From JAHJQQ01 sp963737555 (lineage in GTDB: Bacteria; Pseudomonadota; Gammaproteobacteria; Thiohalobacterales; Thiohalobacteraceae), in NCBI GenBank assembly GCA_963737555.1, contig CAVTTB010000007.1, positions 62,001-126,000 on the forward strand: 64,000 bases of DNA, given 5' to 3'. A program made the translations under genes and the position numbers. The notes below the pieces were generated by a model that made no database searches, was not told the origin of the DNA, and saw nothing but the letters and a program-made list of their open reading frames with translations. Positions 36,714 through 50,430 of the stretch are shown one piece after another (within the stretch, counting starts at the first letter, position 1; every line of letters starts with the position of its first letter).

Positions 36714-37532
36714 TCATTTACAGGTGAGAGGCTGCCGCTGGATGCCCGACTGCTCGGCCAAGAGTTCGGCCCATTGGTCCTGGCTCACTGGCGCATTGTC
36801 TAACTCGTCCACGTCTACCCAATAGACTTCGCGGGCCAGAAAACGCTGTTCGAGGCGTGGCGAATAACCCAGTGCGCTGATCGTTTGCACCCGTGTCTCA
36901 GCACTGCGTTTATCGGCGAACACACCTAGCGAAATAAAATTCTGTCTGCCGAGAAAATAATCCTTCACCCCTTTGGCCTCGAAATCGGCGACGATGCGCT
37001 GTGCGTCTTCAAGCGGCATCGCGGACAGATAGACCCAATATCCCGACGGCTGTTCGACCTGCGCTGCGCGCACGACCGTTATCGGCCCCAGCCCGGATAA
37101 TTTGGCCGCAAAGGCGTCAACCGTTCTGCGCTCTGCAAATGGGCCGATGGTTTGACACATATGCTGCGGCAGAGCCGCTTGTGTTTGCGTAGCTTCTGTC
37201 GCTACTTGTGTCGCGACTTGCGCTGATACAGCAGGCGCCGTCCCTGGCTTGACCTCTGATACTGGATCATCATCGATGTTCTCGACAGGGGCTACCTGCT
37301 GTGGTGCGGGCACAGCATTTTGAGTGGGTGGCAGTGAGGAAGTCTCTCCCATCGAAGCTGGTCCTGGGGAGGTGTCGACGGCAGTCTGTTCGCTCAACAA
37401 TCGCAGCGACTCAACGCCAGTGGCCGGAGGTATTGCAGCGGCAGGCATATCACGGTAATCGTCGCCATTACGATATAACCATCCGGCCATGACGACATTG
37501 GCAAGGAGGAGGACGAAGATGACTGACTTCAT
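36714..37532 (-). CDS. SPOR-domain protein
   Basis: 272 residues. A single N-terminal membrane anchor (VIFVLLLANVVMAGWLY) is followed by a proline/glutamine-rich linker. A periplasmic SPOR domain spans ~155-240 (PSGYWVYLSAMPLEDAQRIVADFEAKG, FISLGVFADKRSAETRVQTI). It probably binds septal peptidoglycan. Its start overlaps the coaX stop by 4 bases. SPOR proteins downstream of coaX are a common arrangement in gammaproteobacteria. Confidence 0.85.
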   Translation of the reverse strand: MKSVIFVLLLANVVMAGWLYRNGDDYRDMPAAAIPPATGVESLRLLSEQTAVDTSPGPASMGETSSLPPTQNAVPAPQQVAPVENIDDDPVSEVKPGTAPAVSAQVATQVATEATQTQAALPQHMCQTIGPFAERRTVDAFAAKLSGLGPITVVRAAQVEQPSGYWVYLSAMPLEDAQRIVADFEAKGVKDYFLGRQNFISLGVFADKRSAETRVQTISALGYSPRLEQRFLAREVYWVDVDELDNAPVSQDQWAELLAEQSGIQRQPLTCK

Positions 37533-38356
37533 AACGAATTTTCAATAACGGGCGTGGTGGTCTCTACAGGCGGCGAGGAATCAGCCTGCGGCGCATTTTC
37601 TATCCTGCGTGAACGCGCGATACGTGCAAGCCCCAGCAGGACCAGGTCGGCTTCGAGGTGGGCGCGTGTTGCGAGCAGCGGCAGCACGCCCGGGGCATCA
37701 CCCCCGGTCAGCACACAACGCAAACCAGAACCTAACTCTGCGCGCAAATCGGCCATAACCCGATCGATGACAGCGACGACGGCATACAGCGTTCCGCCAA
37801 CGACGGCACTCCCGGTATCCGCACCCAGTAGCCGCACTTGCTCATGCGATGCCGATTGCATTTGTTCACGAATGGTCTCGGCCCGCCCTACCAGGGCATC
37901 GCGCATCAATTTCAGTCCAGGAATGATCAGACCGCCCAGGTGCCGGTTATCCTGCGCCAACGCATCGATAGTCAGCGCGGTACCGCAATCCACGATGCAC
38001 AGCGGGCCGTTGAAGAGTTCCCGCGCCGCCAACAAGGCCAGCCAACGATCGATGCCGAGTCGGGCGGGTTCGGCATAGGCGTTACGGATACCGAACAATT
38101 CCGCCTCAGCCACCACATAGTCAGGGGTAAGTTTCCAGTGGCGTTTCACCCAGGAATTCAGTGCGCGTCGAAACGGCTCGCCGTTGACATTGGCGACCAC
38201 GACGGACTCTGGAGTATCCAATTCAGCCCAAGCAGCTGAGGCGAGTTCCTTAATCGCGCCGCCAGCCAGATCCAGAACACCACCGCTCTCGAAGTGTCCA
38301 TTGCGTAAGATGGCCCACTTGAGGCGGCTGTTCCCCGCATCCAATAAAAGAATCAT
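37529..38356 (-). CDS. coaX: Type III pantothenate kinase
   Basis: 275 residues. Phosphorylates pantothenate, the first step of coenzyme A synthesis. ASKHA-fold phosphate motifs are seen in LLLDAGNSRLKWAIL and IVDCGTALTIDAL, with PSRLGIDRWLALLAA-like ARLGIDRWLALLAARE between them. The C-terminal tail (~25 residues, ending VETTTPVIENSL) is longer than usual. It overlaps both birA and the SPOR gene by 4 bases (ATGA), a tightly coupled operon. Confidence 0.95.
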   Translation of the reverse strand: MILLLDAGNSRLKWAILRNGHFESGGVLDLAGGAIKELASAAWAELDTPESVVVANVNGEPFRRALNSWVKRHWKLTPDYVVAEAELFGIRNAYAEPARLGIDRWLALLAARELFNGPLCIVDCGTALTIDALAQDNRHLGGLIIPGLKLMRDALVGRAETIREQMQSASHEQVRLLGADTGSAVVGGTLYAVVAVIDRVMADLRAELGSGLRCVLTGGDAPGVLPLLATRAHLEADLVLLGLARIARSRRIENAPQADSSPPVETTTPVIENSL

Positions 38357-39330
38357 GTAATCATCCGTAAACTGATTTCGCCGGACGCATAGCGCCGTAA
38401 CTCGTCGCCGACCTGGATCAAGATTGCACCGTCGTCAGCGATTCCCTGCGCGTGTCCCTTAATGACACCCGAAGGCAGATCTAATTGCACGGCTCTGCCC
38501 GCAGTCACGTCCCAGTCACGCCAATCGTTCATAAAAGACGACAATCCATCTAACTCGAACGTCTGCAGCGCTATAATCAGCTGCGTTAGAACCGCCGCGG
38601 CCAGCGCATTACGTGAGGGAATTTCGGTACAGATACGACTGAGGTCGGTCCACGGCTGATCGATAGTTCCGCCGGCACAGGCAGGCATGCGCAGATTCAC
38701 GCCGACACCAATCACCGCATAGCTGGGTCCGGAGGATTCACCGGCAATTTCAACCAGGATTCCACCCAGTTTTTGTCCATTCCAGTGCAGATCATTTGGC
38801 CATTTGAGACCCAGGCCGGGACCTACGCTGCCCGGCATCGCACGCGCCAATGCGACGCCCACCGCCAGACTTAAGCCGGCCAGTGCCGCGGGACCTGTCG
38901 GGAAACGCCACAACATGGATAAGTACAAACTGGAGCCGAACGGCGAGACCCAGTTCCGCCCTCGACGTCCACGTCCTTGGCGCTGCCATTCAGCCAGACA
39001 AGCGGTACCTGATGCGGCTCCTTGCAAAGCCATGGATTTGAGATAGCTATTGGTCGAGTCGATCTCATGCAAGACGATCAACTGATGCAATTTATTGCGC
39101 GCCGCGGGTGGCAAATTTTCCTGGATAACTTCGGCCTGCAGGAATTCAATCGGTTGATCGAGCCGGTAACCGCGTCCGCGTACAGCGTATACGGTCAGGC
39201 CCAAGCCCTCCAAGGCACGCAACTGCTTCCATATGGCAGCGCGGGTTATGCCGATTTCCGCCCCTAATGCCTCGCCAGAATGGAAGTGCCCATCGGCCAG
39301 AATTTCAAGCAGTGCACGCCGCGTAGTCAT
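38353..39330 (-). CDS. birA: Bifunctional biotin ligase / biotin operon repressor BirA
   Basis: 325 residues. The N-terminal winged helix (LLEILADGHFHSGEALGAEI, ITRAAIWKQLRALEGLGL) is present, so it is the repressor-type enzyme. The catalytic core has EIDSTNSYLK and the biotinyl-AMP loop GRGRRGRNWVSP, with LKWPNDLHWNGQKLGGILVE further on. It attaches biotin to the acetyl-CoA carboxylase carrier protein. First gene of birA-coaX-SPOR. Confidence 0.96.
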   Translation of the reverse strand: MTTRRALLEILADGHFHSGEALGAEIGITRAAIWKQLRALEGLGLTVYAVRGRGYRLDQPIEFLQAEVIQENLPPAARNKLHQLIVLHEIDSTNSYLKSMALQGAASGTACLAEWQRQGRGRRGRNWVSPFGSSLYLSMLWRFPTGPAALAGLSLAVGVALARAMPGSVGPGLGLKWPNDLHWNGQKLGGILVEIAGESSGPSYAVIGVGVNLRMPACAGGTIDQPWTDLSRICTEIPSRNALAAAVLTQLIIALQTFELDGLSSFMNDWRDWDVTAGRAVQLDLPSGVIKGHAQGIADDGAILIQVGDELRRYASGEISLRMIT

Positions 39331-39483
39331 ACGAAAAGTCTATCATAGTGACGAGGCGTGGCATCTCTCGATCCCGGAACATCTGACCCGCTAAAGTCAC
39401 CATCCCAGAATGGGCTGAACACCATACTATATTGTTTTTACGTGGTTATTTTTTCAGCATGGGACAGGGTGATTTCATTATCC

Positions 39484-39554
39484 ACAGACAAAGCCGATAG
39501 GCTATCTGGATGTCTTGACCAACCTACGAGAGTAGGCCGCACTGCATGATGCAG
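39484..39554 (+). ncRNA. Structured leader upstream of 39593 gene (candidate cis-acting RNA)
   Basis: Three adjacent hairpins precede the gene: a nested one at ~39484-39514 (AGACA...TGTCT enclosing GATAG-G-CTATC), one at ~39524-39537 (CCTAC-GAGA-GTAGG), and one at 39540-39554 (ACTGCAT/ATGCAGT). A TAGGAGG ribosome site follows at ~39578. The density of short perfect stems suggests a folded leader. It matches no riboswitch I can name with confidence. Confidence 0.3.
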
Positions 39555-39592
39555 TCAGGTATGGGAATAGATGGCGTAGGAGGCAACTTTTC

Positions 39593-39958
39593 ATGGCGAT
39601 TCCTCAGATTGACACCCTTTCACATAGCGTGGTTACAGCAACCACCATGGAAAACTCGGTGCCATTGTATCAACGCGCACCGCGCGAAGATGAGGACGGT
39701 CGACCGCTCGGCGATTTCATGATGATTATTCCACAACTACGTTCGCTACCACCACGCGTCATCCAAAAGAAGGTTGCCAGAATCCAAACCGTCTTGGAGA
39801 AATTCGCCAACCTGGTGGTATTTGCAGATCTGAATCTGAAGATTAACGTGCTTTGGGTATTGGTTCGTCAGTCGCCCAGCGCACTCATCGAAATACCAAT
39901 CGCAATCATGACCGTCATACCCGAGGCACGGTTAGTCGCGCATCCGCGTTTTTGCTGA
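39593..39958 (+). CDS. Conserved hypothetical protein
   Basis: 121 residues. The ATG at 39593 has TAGGAGG upstream. GRPLGDFMMIIPQLRSLPPRVIQ and VVFADLNLKINVLWVLVRQSP, then IAIMTVIPEARLVAH, form a compact alpha/beta pattern that I recall from unnamed proteins of sulfur- and ammonia-oxidising proteobacteria; no function is known to me. No membrane segment. It converges with the CBS-domain gene 15 bases away. Confidence 0.65.
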   Translation: MAIPQIDTLSHSVVTATTMENSVPLYQRAPREDEDGRPLGDFMMIIPQLRSLPPRVIQKKVARIQTVLEKFANLVVFADLNLKINVLWVLVRQSPSALIEIPIAIMTVIPEARLVAHPRFC

Positions 39959-39973
39959 GTCGCCCTGATAACG

Positions 39974-40574
39974 TCAGTCTGCGGCAAGCGCAGATTCAAC
40001 GGCTACGAAAGTATCTGCCACAGCAATAGGCTCAAAGTGAATGCCGAGTTGTTGACTCAATCGGCTCGCGGACAGAATCCCGCGTATCGATGAAGTACCC
40101 GAATTACACCCATATTCGCAAACTAAGGCATGTTGTCGACCTATACGTCGCAACGTCTCCAGGACATGACCGACGGATGCCACCATAACTTCATCCAATG
40201 AAATACATTGCAAATCGATCTTTTGGCGTCATGATGTCACGCACGCGTATCTCTGCACGTCGAACATGCGTCTCGCGCAGAAACCGCAAAGGCTTATGGC
40301 CTTGAATATCATTAGAGGTAATCAAACCCACCACATCGCTGTCATGATTGGTCACCAGTAACAGGCGCACGCCGTTTACGCGCATCCGTTCAAGCGCCCA
40401 ATCGATCGACACGTGCGGCTCAACGGTTAACGCAGGCACCTGACGCAGGTCAGTCATTGTCATTATGGCTGGAGTGTCTAACGTGACTTTGTCGGGCAGT
40501 TCCTGAGTCGGGCGGACATACCCCACCACTCCGGTAACGCGGCGCAACTTCAAAGGCATGTAATACCTGTCCAT
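39974..40574 (-). CDS. CBS-domain protein (frameshifted)
   Basis: About 200 residues in two frames joined near 40213-40225 (IMTPKDR to LQCISLDEVMVASVG). Two CBS motifs are visible: VPALTVEPHVSIDWALERM with VRLLLVTNHDSDVVGLITSNDIQG, and IRVRDIMTP with SVGHVLETLRRIGRQHALV and RGILSASRLSQQLG. CBS pairs usually bind adenine nucleotides and regulate a partner. With no catalytic domain it is a stand-alone sensor. The ATG at 40574 has AGGAGG upstream. Confidence 0.82.
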
Positions 40575-40639
40575 ACGCGCCTCCTGACAAAATTACCGAC
40601 TAATATGGTTGGGTATAGACCAAGAAATTGATTAATGCA

Positions 40640-40678
40640 AAAAAAGAAACCCCTGAGGTCATAGACCACAGGGGTTTC
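40640..40678 (-). terminator. Terminator of the rRNA operon
   Basis: On the minus strand, AAACCCCTGTGGTC-TAT-GACCTCAGGGGTTT followed by CTTTTTTT. It lies about 12 bases past the 5S gene. Confidence 0.92.
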
Positions 40679-40688
40679 GGGATTAAAG

Positions 40689-40804
40689 CCTGGCAGTGTC
40701 CTACTTTCGCATGGCGAAACACCACACTATCATCGGCGCAGAGCAGTTTCACTTCCGAGTTCGAAATGGGATCGGGTGGTTCCCACACGCTATGGCCGCC
40801 AGGC
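40689..40804 (-). rRNA. rrf: 5S ribosomal RNA
   Basis: About 116 nt on the minus strand, beginning GCCTGGCGGCCATAGCG and ending CACTGCCAGG. Contains the conserved CCCGATCCCATTTCGAACTC and GAAAGTAGG segments. Confidence 0.95.
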
Positions 40805-40921
40805 AAACTGTTTGAGATGTCAGAGGATTTCACTCTAACTTCTCCAATTCGTGAACTGATTTGGGCATTGGGTTTGTTGTATACGCTCAACCACCACGCT
40901 CAAACTGCTTGAGTGTTATAT

Positions 40922-43816
<2,895 letters not shown>

Positions 43817-44036
43817 ATATAACCTCAAGAAGTCTGAGATATATGATAGTTTCTCGCGTGTACAACATACCCAATTACTACATATCTAGATTCACTAGAT
43901 ATCTAGGCTTACATCAGTTCACAAATTGTTAAAGAACAACAGACGACAACGAAGGCCATCTGTCTGGTAGAAACCAGAAGCGAACACCTCACGAGATGCT
44001 CGCTTCTAATTTCTATGTCTGCATGCCGCAATCAAT

Positions 44037-44112
44037 TGGTGGAGCCAGTCGGGATCGAACCGACGACCCCCTGCTTGCAAAGCAGGTGCTCTCCCAGCTG
44101 AGCTATGGCCCC
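44037..44112 (-). tRNA. tRNA-Ala (TGC)
   Basis: Spacer tRNA, 76 nt on the minus strand, starting GGGGCCATAGCTCAG, with anticodon loop TTTGCAA (TGC) and an encoded CCA. It lies between 23S and tRNA-Ile. Confidence 0.96.
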
Positions 44113-44119
44113 TGGTAAT

Positions 44120-44196
<77 letters not shown>

Positions 44197-44280
44197 GAGG
44201 TCGGCCCGTGCAGACAAATCTTCAAGATCAAGTAACTTGTGTTGGGCGTTCACGCCGGAGACATTACGATGCGGTTCTTT

Positions 44281-45815
<1,535 letters not shown>

Positions 45816-45955
45816 ATCACTTTAGTTGCTTGAGGCAACAAATCTTGGCTCGATGAATTACTAGTCTAGGTATTACTACATAGACGCTCTTTCATCGAAA
45901 TACGATTTGCATCGTAACTCTTTCGACGTGAGCGCCCACACAAGTTACTTGATCC

Positions 45956-46123
45956 AGATTGTTAAAGAGCTTGTCGAGAGCTGTGCCCGACAAAGAAGAA
46001 CAATTCTACAGCCAAATTCGATCTCGTCAACCCTTAATTCAGACCACTGTTAAAACTTTATTACAGGGAACTGACTGGTCAGCGAGAGAGGCGGAATTAT
46101 ACGTTCGAAACCTGACTCGTCAA
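45956..46123 (-). promoter_or_regulatory. rRNA operon promoter and boxA leader
   Basis: On the minus strand, TTGACG (46118-46123), a 16-base spacer, and a perfect TATAAT (46096-46101) with a GC-rich discriminator (TCCGCCTCTC), as expected for a stringently controlled rrn promoter. The leader has boxA-like GCTCTTTAACAA (about 45959-45970) for antitermination. A further boxA-like GTTCTTTAAC lies in the 23S-tRNA spacer near 43930. The remaining gene-free stretch up to tyrS (46124-46289) shows nothing else clear. Confidence 0.85.
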
Positions 46124-46289
46124 CTCTTTTTTCCTGCCCCGTTCAATTACTCAGCGACCCCATAAAATTCAGCGGACTGCCTCACCACCCCACTCAGACA
46201 GCCCACCCTACCGAAGCAGCATAATCAGCCACATCTCATTAATAAATCAGAATAATACGGGTGAAGCCACATTGCCCGCGACCGCGCTT

Positions 46290-47489
46290 TCAACTTAAAA
46301 ATACTTTCGCAATTCTGCGTTTACCGACTTGCACAACCAGCACTGACGATCCGACGAAATGCAGATTCTTATCCTCGACCCGCTCGCCATTAATCCTCAC
46401 CGCCCCCTGTTCCAGCATTCGTAATGATTCCGAGGTACTCGCAGTCAGTCCAGCCCCTTTTAGAAGGCTTGCTATGGACACGCCATTCTGCGGCACGACC
46501 AACTCGACCTCTGGCATATCTTCGGGCAGCGCGCCCTTCTGGAATCGCGCGATGAAATCATTTTTCGCCCGCTGCGCGGCCGTTGCGTCATGGAACCGAG
46601 TAATAATCTCTTCAGCCAACTGAAACTTTACATCCCGTGGATTCATGCCGCTTTCGACTTCACCCCGCAATGCCTCTACTTCAGCCAAGGGCCGGAAGCT
46701 AAGCAGATTGAAGTATCGCCACATCAGATCATCCGAAATAGACATGATCTTGCCGAACATATCCTCGGGGGCATCGGCGATGCCGATGTAATTTCCGAGA
46801 GACTTAGACATCTTCTGCACACCGTCCAAACCCTCCAGGATCGGCATAGTCAAAACGACTTGCTGCGCCTGGCCATAGTGCTTTTGTAATTCTCGACCAA
46901 CGAGCAAATTGAATTTCTGATCAGTACCGCCAAGTTCCACGTCCGCCTTCAACGCCACCGAGTCATAGCCCTGAATAAGTGGATACAGGAATTCATGAAT
47001 CGCAATCGGCTGCCCGCTGCTGTATCGCTTATCGAAATCGTCGCGTTCCAACATACGCGCCACGGTGTGTTTGGCCGCCAGCTGAATTAGGTCGGCCGCA
47101 TTCATGCCGTTCATCCAGCTGGAATTGAACATCACCAGCGTTTTCTCCGGATCCAGTATCTTGAAAATCTGCGCCTCGTAGGTTCTGGCGTTATCGATGA
47201 CTTCATCACGTGTCAACGGTTTGCGGGTGACATTCTTCCCCGTCGGATCACCGATCATGCCGGTGAAATCTCCGATCAGAAAAATTGCCTCGTGCCCGAG
47301 TTCCTGGAACTGGCGCAATTTATTGAGCAACACGGTATGACCCAGATGCAGATCCGGCGCTGTCGGATCGAATCCCGCTTTGATACGCAGAGAACGTCCC
47401 GACTTCAATTTTTCCAGCAATTCGGCCTCGACCAGGATTTCCTGGGCGCCGCGTTTGATTTCTGCCAATGTCTCGCTGGCTGACGACAT
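46290..47489 (-). CDS. tyrS: Tyrosyl-tRNA synthetase
   Basis: 399 residues. Class I aminoacyl-tRNA synthetase. The HIGH-type motif is PDLHLGHTVLL and the KMSKS loop is VQKMSKSLGN. The C-terminal S4-like RNA-binding domain (RMLEQGAVRINGERVEDKNL) is intact. The sequence belongs to the TyrZ-like, HLGH-containing branch. It sits just upstream of the rRNA operon on the same strand, a common neighbour in gammaproteobacteria. Confidence 0.96.
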   Translation of the reverse strand: MSSASETLAEIKRGAQEILVEAELLEKLKSGRSLRIKAGFDPTAPDLHLGHTVLLNKLRQFQELGHEAIFLIGDFTGMIGDPTGKNVTRKPLTRDEVIDNARTYEAQIFKILDPEKTLVMFNSSWMNGMNAADLIQLAAKHTVARMLERDDFDKRYSSGQPIAIHEFLYPLIQGYDSVALKADVELGGTDQKFNLLVGRELQKHYGQAQQVVLTMPILEGLDGVQKMSKSLGNYIGIADAPEDMFGKIMSISDDLMWRYFNLLSFRPLAEVEALRGEVESGMNPRDVKFQLAEEIITRFHDATAAQRAKNDFIARFQKGALPEDMPEVELVVPQNGVSIASLLKGAGLTASTSESLRMLEQGAVRINGERVEDKNLHFVGSSVLVVQVGKRRIAKVFLS

Positions 47490-47718
47490 GATTTCCTACG
47501 CTCCGCAAATTGCCCATTGACGCAAAAAGTCGACAGGTTACCATACGCACGCGGCCAATCGCGGTAGACTACTCGCCGATCCGCCCAACCGTACTCGGTA
47601 CTGGCATGGAATCTGCTGGTAATTCGGCTCTAACGATTGAGCCCTAAGTCCGAATGGTGCAGTTGACCTGTAAACGCTCGCCCTCTACTGTGTCGGCGGG
47701 CCTATATAAGGAAATTTC

Positions 47719-49179
47719 GTGAGCTACCCCTCATTCAGTCAATCGAGATCACGACGCAGCCTGACCCGGTATGCGTCGAGATTCCGACTCAAACATACCC
47801 ATTGGATCGCCCTGAGTGTCGCGATCTTCGGCGGAACCGCCCTACTAACCTACACTGCGAATGAAGCCCAAGCTAAGCGCAGCACAGAACTGACTCAAGG
47901 CCTGCTCCTCCCCAACACCCCGCCCGGCGTCACCCATAGCGACCACCCCTCCGTGCAACAAGCCGATGCCGCCGCTCTGGAAGAGATCGTCACCGCCAGT
48001 ATCACGCCCGCTTCACTCCTCCCAGCACAGGGAACAAGCCGAACACAGGCGACCGCGTCGGCCGATAACACCACCTGGAAACAGGCGGAGGTCAAACGAG
48101 GCGACAACCTGGCACTGATCTTCTCCCGCAGCGGAGTTACCGCGGGCGACCTGCATAAAGTCATGACTCAGGGTGCCGCGGTCAACACGCTCAAACGCAT
48201 CTTTCCGGGGCAGACGCTGCAATTACGCACCGATGCTGACGGCAATCTGCACGAACTGCGCTATGCAGAAAGCCCGACTTTAGGGCTGCACGTGGTACGC
48301 AAAGGTGACGATTTCACCGCCACGAGCATTCATCGTATTCCGGATCGGCAGACTGCCCACGCCAGCGCCGTCATTGACAGCTCTCTGTTCATGGCTGGCC
48401 AGAAGGCCAACCTGCCCGACAACATGATCATGGATCTGGCCGGTATCTTCGGCTGGGATATCGATTTCGCGTTGGATTTGCGCGGGGGCGACCAGTTCAC
48501 CGTACTTTACGATGAGCTCTTCCTCGACGGCGAACGCATCGGTGAAGGCAACATCCTGGCCGCGGAATTCGTCAATCAGGGCAAGGTGTATCAAGCCGTC
48601 CGTTACACTGATGAAGCTGGCCGCACGGATTACTACACGCCCGAGGGTCACAGCCTGCGCAAGGCCTTCCTGCGTACACCCGTGGAATTCTCGCGCATCA
48701 GTTCTACCTTCAATCTGAAACGCAAACATCCCATTCTGAACCGCATCCGCGCCCATAAAGGTGTGGACTACGCTGCCCCCCAGGGCACGCCCATCAAAGT
48801 CACCGGCGATGGTCGAGTGGTCTTCCGTGGCGTGAAAGGCGGTTATGGCAATGTTGTGATCGTCCAGCACGGCAGTGCCTACAGCACGCTGTATGGCCAC
48901 CTGTCTGGCTTCGCCCGCAGCGTGAATACCGGCACCCGCGTGCGCCAAGGACAGACGATTGGTTATCTCGGTATGACTGGCTTGGCCACCGGCCCGCATC
49001 TGCATTACGAATTCCTCGTCAACGGCGCACACACCAACCCGCTGACGGTGGCCTTCCCGGATGCCATGCCCATCGACAAGCGCTTCCAACATGACTTCCA
49101 GAAACAGGCGCAGGCGATGGTCGCACAGTTGGATCATGTCCGCGGTCGTTCTACCCAGGTCGCGCTGCGCGCCGACTGA
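47719..49179 (+). CDS. M23-family peptidoglycan endopeptidase (MepM-like)
   Basis: 486 residues from GTG 47719 (AAGGAAA upstream). One N-terminal membrane segment (HWIALSVAIFGGTALLTYTA) is followed by a LysM/OapA-like region (VKRGDNLALIFSRSGVTAGDLHKVM) and a C-terminal LytM zinc peptidase domain with HKGVDYAAPQGTPI (H and D ligands) and GPHLHYEF (HxH). It should cut peptidoglycan cross-links during cell-wall growth. It is placed before anmK and after a divergent tyrS, the standard tyrS/mepM/anmK neighbourhood. Confidence 0.93.
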   Translation: MSYPSFSQSRSRRSLTRYASRFRLKHTHWIALSVAIFGGTALLTYTANEAQAKRSTELTQGLLLPNTPPGVTHSDHPSVQQADAAALEEIVTASITPASLLPAQGTSRTQATASADNTTWKQAEVKRGDNLALIFSRSGVTAGDLHKVMTQGAAVNTLKRIFPGQTLQLRTDADGNLHELRYAESPTLGLHVVRKGDDFTATSIHRIPDRQTAHASAVIDSSLFMAGQKANLPDNMIMDLAGIFGWDIDFALDLRGGDQFTVLYDELFLDGERIGEGNILAAEFVNQGKVYQAVRYTDEAGRTDYYTPEGHSLRKAFLRTPVEFSRISSTFNLKRKHPILNRIRAHKGVDYAAPQGTPIKVTGDGRVVFRGVKGGYGNVVIVQHGSAYSTLYGHLSGFARSVNTGTRVRQGQTIGYLGMTGLATGPHLHYEFLVNGAHTNPLTVAFPDAMPIDKRFQHDFQKQAQAMVAQLDHVRGRSTQVALRAD

Positions 49180-49224
49180 ATCTTTATACGCGCCATGTGC
49201 GCAAGCAACCAACCTAGCAACACC

Positions 49225-49255
49225 CAGCAGGCCTGTCCATGAGACAGGCCTGCTG
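49225..49255 (+). terminator. Hairpin between M23 peptidase and anmK
   Basis: CAGCAGGCCTGTC-CATGA-GACAGGCCTGCTG, a 13-bp perfect stem 46 bases after the peptidase stop. There is no T-run, so termination is uncertain. Confidence 0.5.
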
Positions 49256-49281
49256 CATTCGACAGCCTCAACACATCCCGT

Positions 49282-50394
49282 ATGAGTGAATATTTTTTAG
49301 GTTTGATGTCCGGCACCAGTCTTGATGGGATCGATGCTGCAATCGTCGATTGCGGCAGCGACTTCCCAACTATTTATGCCGCACACACCGTGCCGTTCGC
49401 ACCCGAGCTACGCCAAGCCTTACTGAGCCTGGCGCAGGGTCAGACCACGCATGAAATCGAAGCGCTAGGCACACTCGACACCCGACTGGGCGAGCACTTT
49501 GCCCAAGCCGCCTTGGACCTGATTGAGCACAGCGGCCTAGACCGTGATGCCATTCGCGCCATCGGCAGCCATGGCCAAACCATTCGCCATCGACCCGATG
49601 TACGGAATCCGTTCACGTTGCAGATCGGCGATCCCAACATCATCGCCGAGCGTACTGGCATTACAACTGTCGCCGATTTTCGCCGTCGCGATATCGCTGC
49701 AGGCGGACAAGGCGCGCCATTGGTACCGGCTTTTCATGCTATGTGTTTCCGCACTCCCGTGGAAAATCGCGCCATCCTCAACATTGGCGGCATGGCGAAT
49801 CTAACCATCTTGCCTGCCGACTCGGCCACGACAGTCAGTGGCTTCGACACGGGGCCTGGCAATGTTCTCCTGGATGCCTGGATCAGCCGCACACAAGGCT
49901 CTTCATTCGATGCAGAGGGGGCTTGGGCCGCCAGCGGCACGGTCATTCCCACCCTACTCGACCGCTTGATGAACGAACCATTCTTGCGCGCTGCGCCACC
50001 CAAAAGCACTGGACGCGAATTATTCCAACTCGACTGGCTGGATAGACAACTGCATGGACGCACTGCATCCGCGACCGATGTACAAGCGACGCTGTGCGCG
50101 TTCACGGCCCGATCGATTGCCGATGCAATGCACAGCTGGGCGCCGCAGACGCAACGGCTGCTGGTCTGCGGTGGTGGTGCGCGCAATCTTCACTTGATGA
50201 ACGTACTGCGTGCGGAACTTGCGGGCATCACCCTCGACTCGACAGCCGCACACGGACTTGAACCGGAGTGGATCGAGGCTGCCGCCTTCGCCTGGATGGC
50301 GCGAGAAACCTTGGCATCACGCCCGAGCAATATTCCCAGCGTCACCGGCGCACGTCACCCGGTCATACTCGGCGGCATTTACCTCGCGCGTTAA
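49282..50394 (+). CDS. anmK: Anhydro-N-acetylmuramic acid kinase
   Basis: 370 residues. Opens and phosphorylates anhydro-MurNAc during cell-wall recycling. The start YFLGLMSGTSLDGIDAAIVD is the family signature; RAIGSHGQTIRHRP, ADFRRRDIAAGGQGAPLVPAFH and NIGGMANLT are also diagnostic. It lies downstream of the M23 endopeptidase, so the pair covers cleavage and reuse of peptidoglycan. Confidence 0.97.
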   Translation: MSEYFLGLMSGTSLDGIDAAIVDCGSDFPTIYAAHTVPFAPELRQALLSLAQGQTTHEIEALGTLDTRLGEHFAQAALDLIEHSGLDRDAIRAIGSHGQTIRHRPDVRNPFTLQIGDPNIIAERTGITTVADFRRRDIAAGGQGAPLVPAFHAMCFRTPVENRAILNIGGMANLTILPADSATTVSGFDTGPGNVLLDAWISRTQGSSFDAEGAWAASGTVIPTLLDRLMNEPFLRAAPPKSTGRELFQLDWLDRQLHGRTASATDVQATLCAFTARSIADAMHSWAPQTQRLLVCGGGARNLHLMNVLRAELAGITLDSTAAHGLEPEWIEAAAFAWMARETLASRPSNIPSVTGARHPVILGGIYLAR

Positions 50395-50430
50395 TGCATT
50401 CTCCTATTTCGGAACGGCCAAGTACTTCGA

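Noticed and set aside
39484..39554. Cyclic-di-GMP riboswitch upstream of the 39593 gene
   Set aside because: A few bases (ACAAAGCC) recall the GEMM motif but the conserved core and second helix do not line up.
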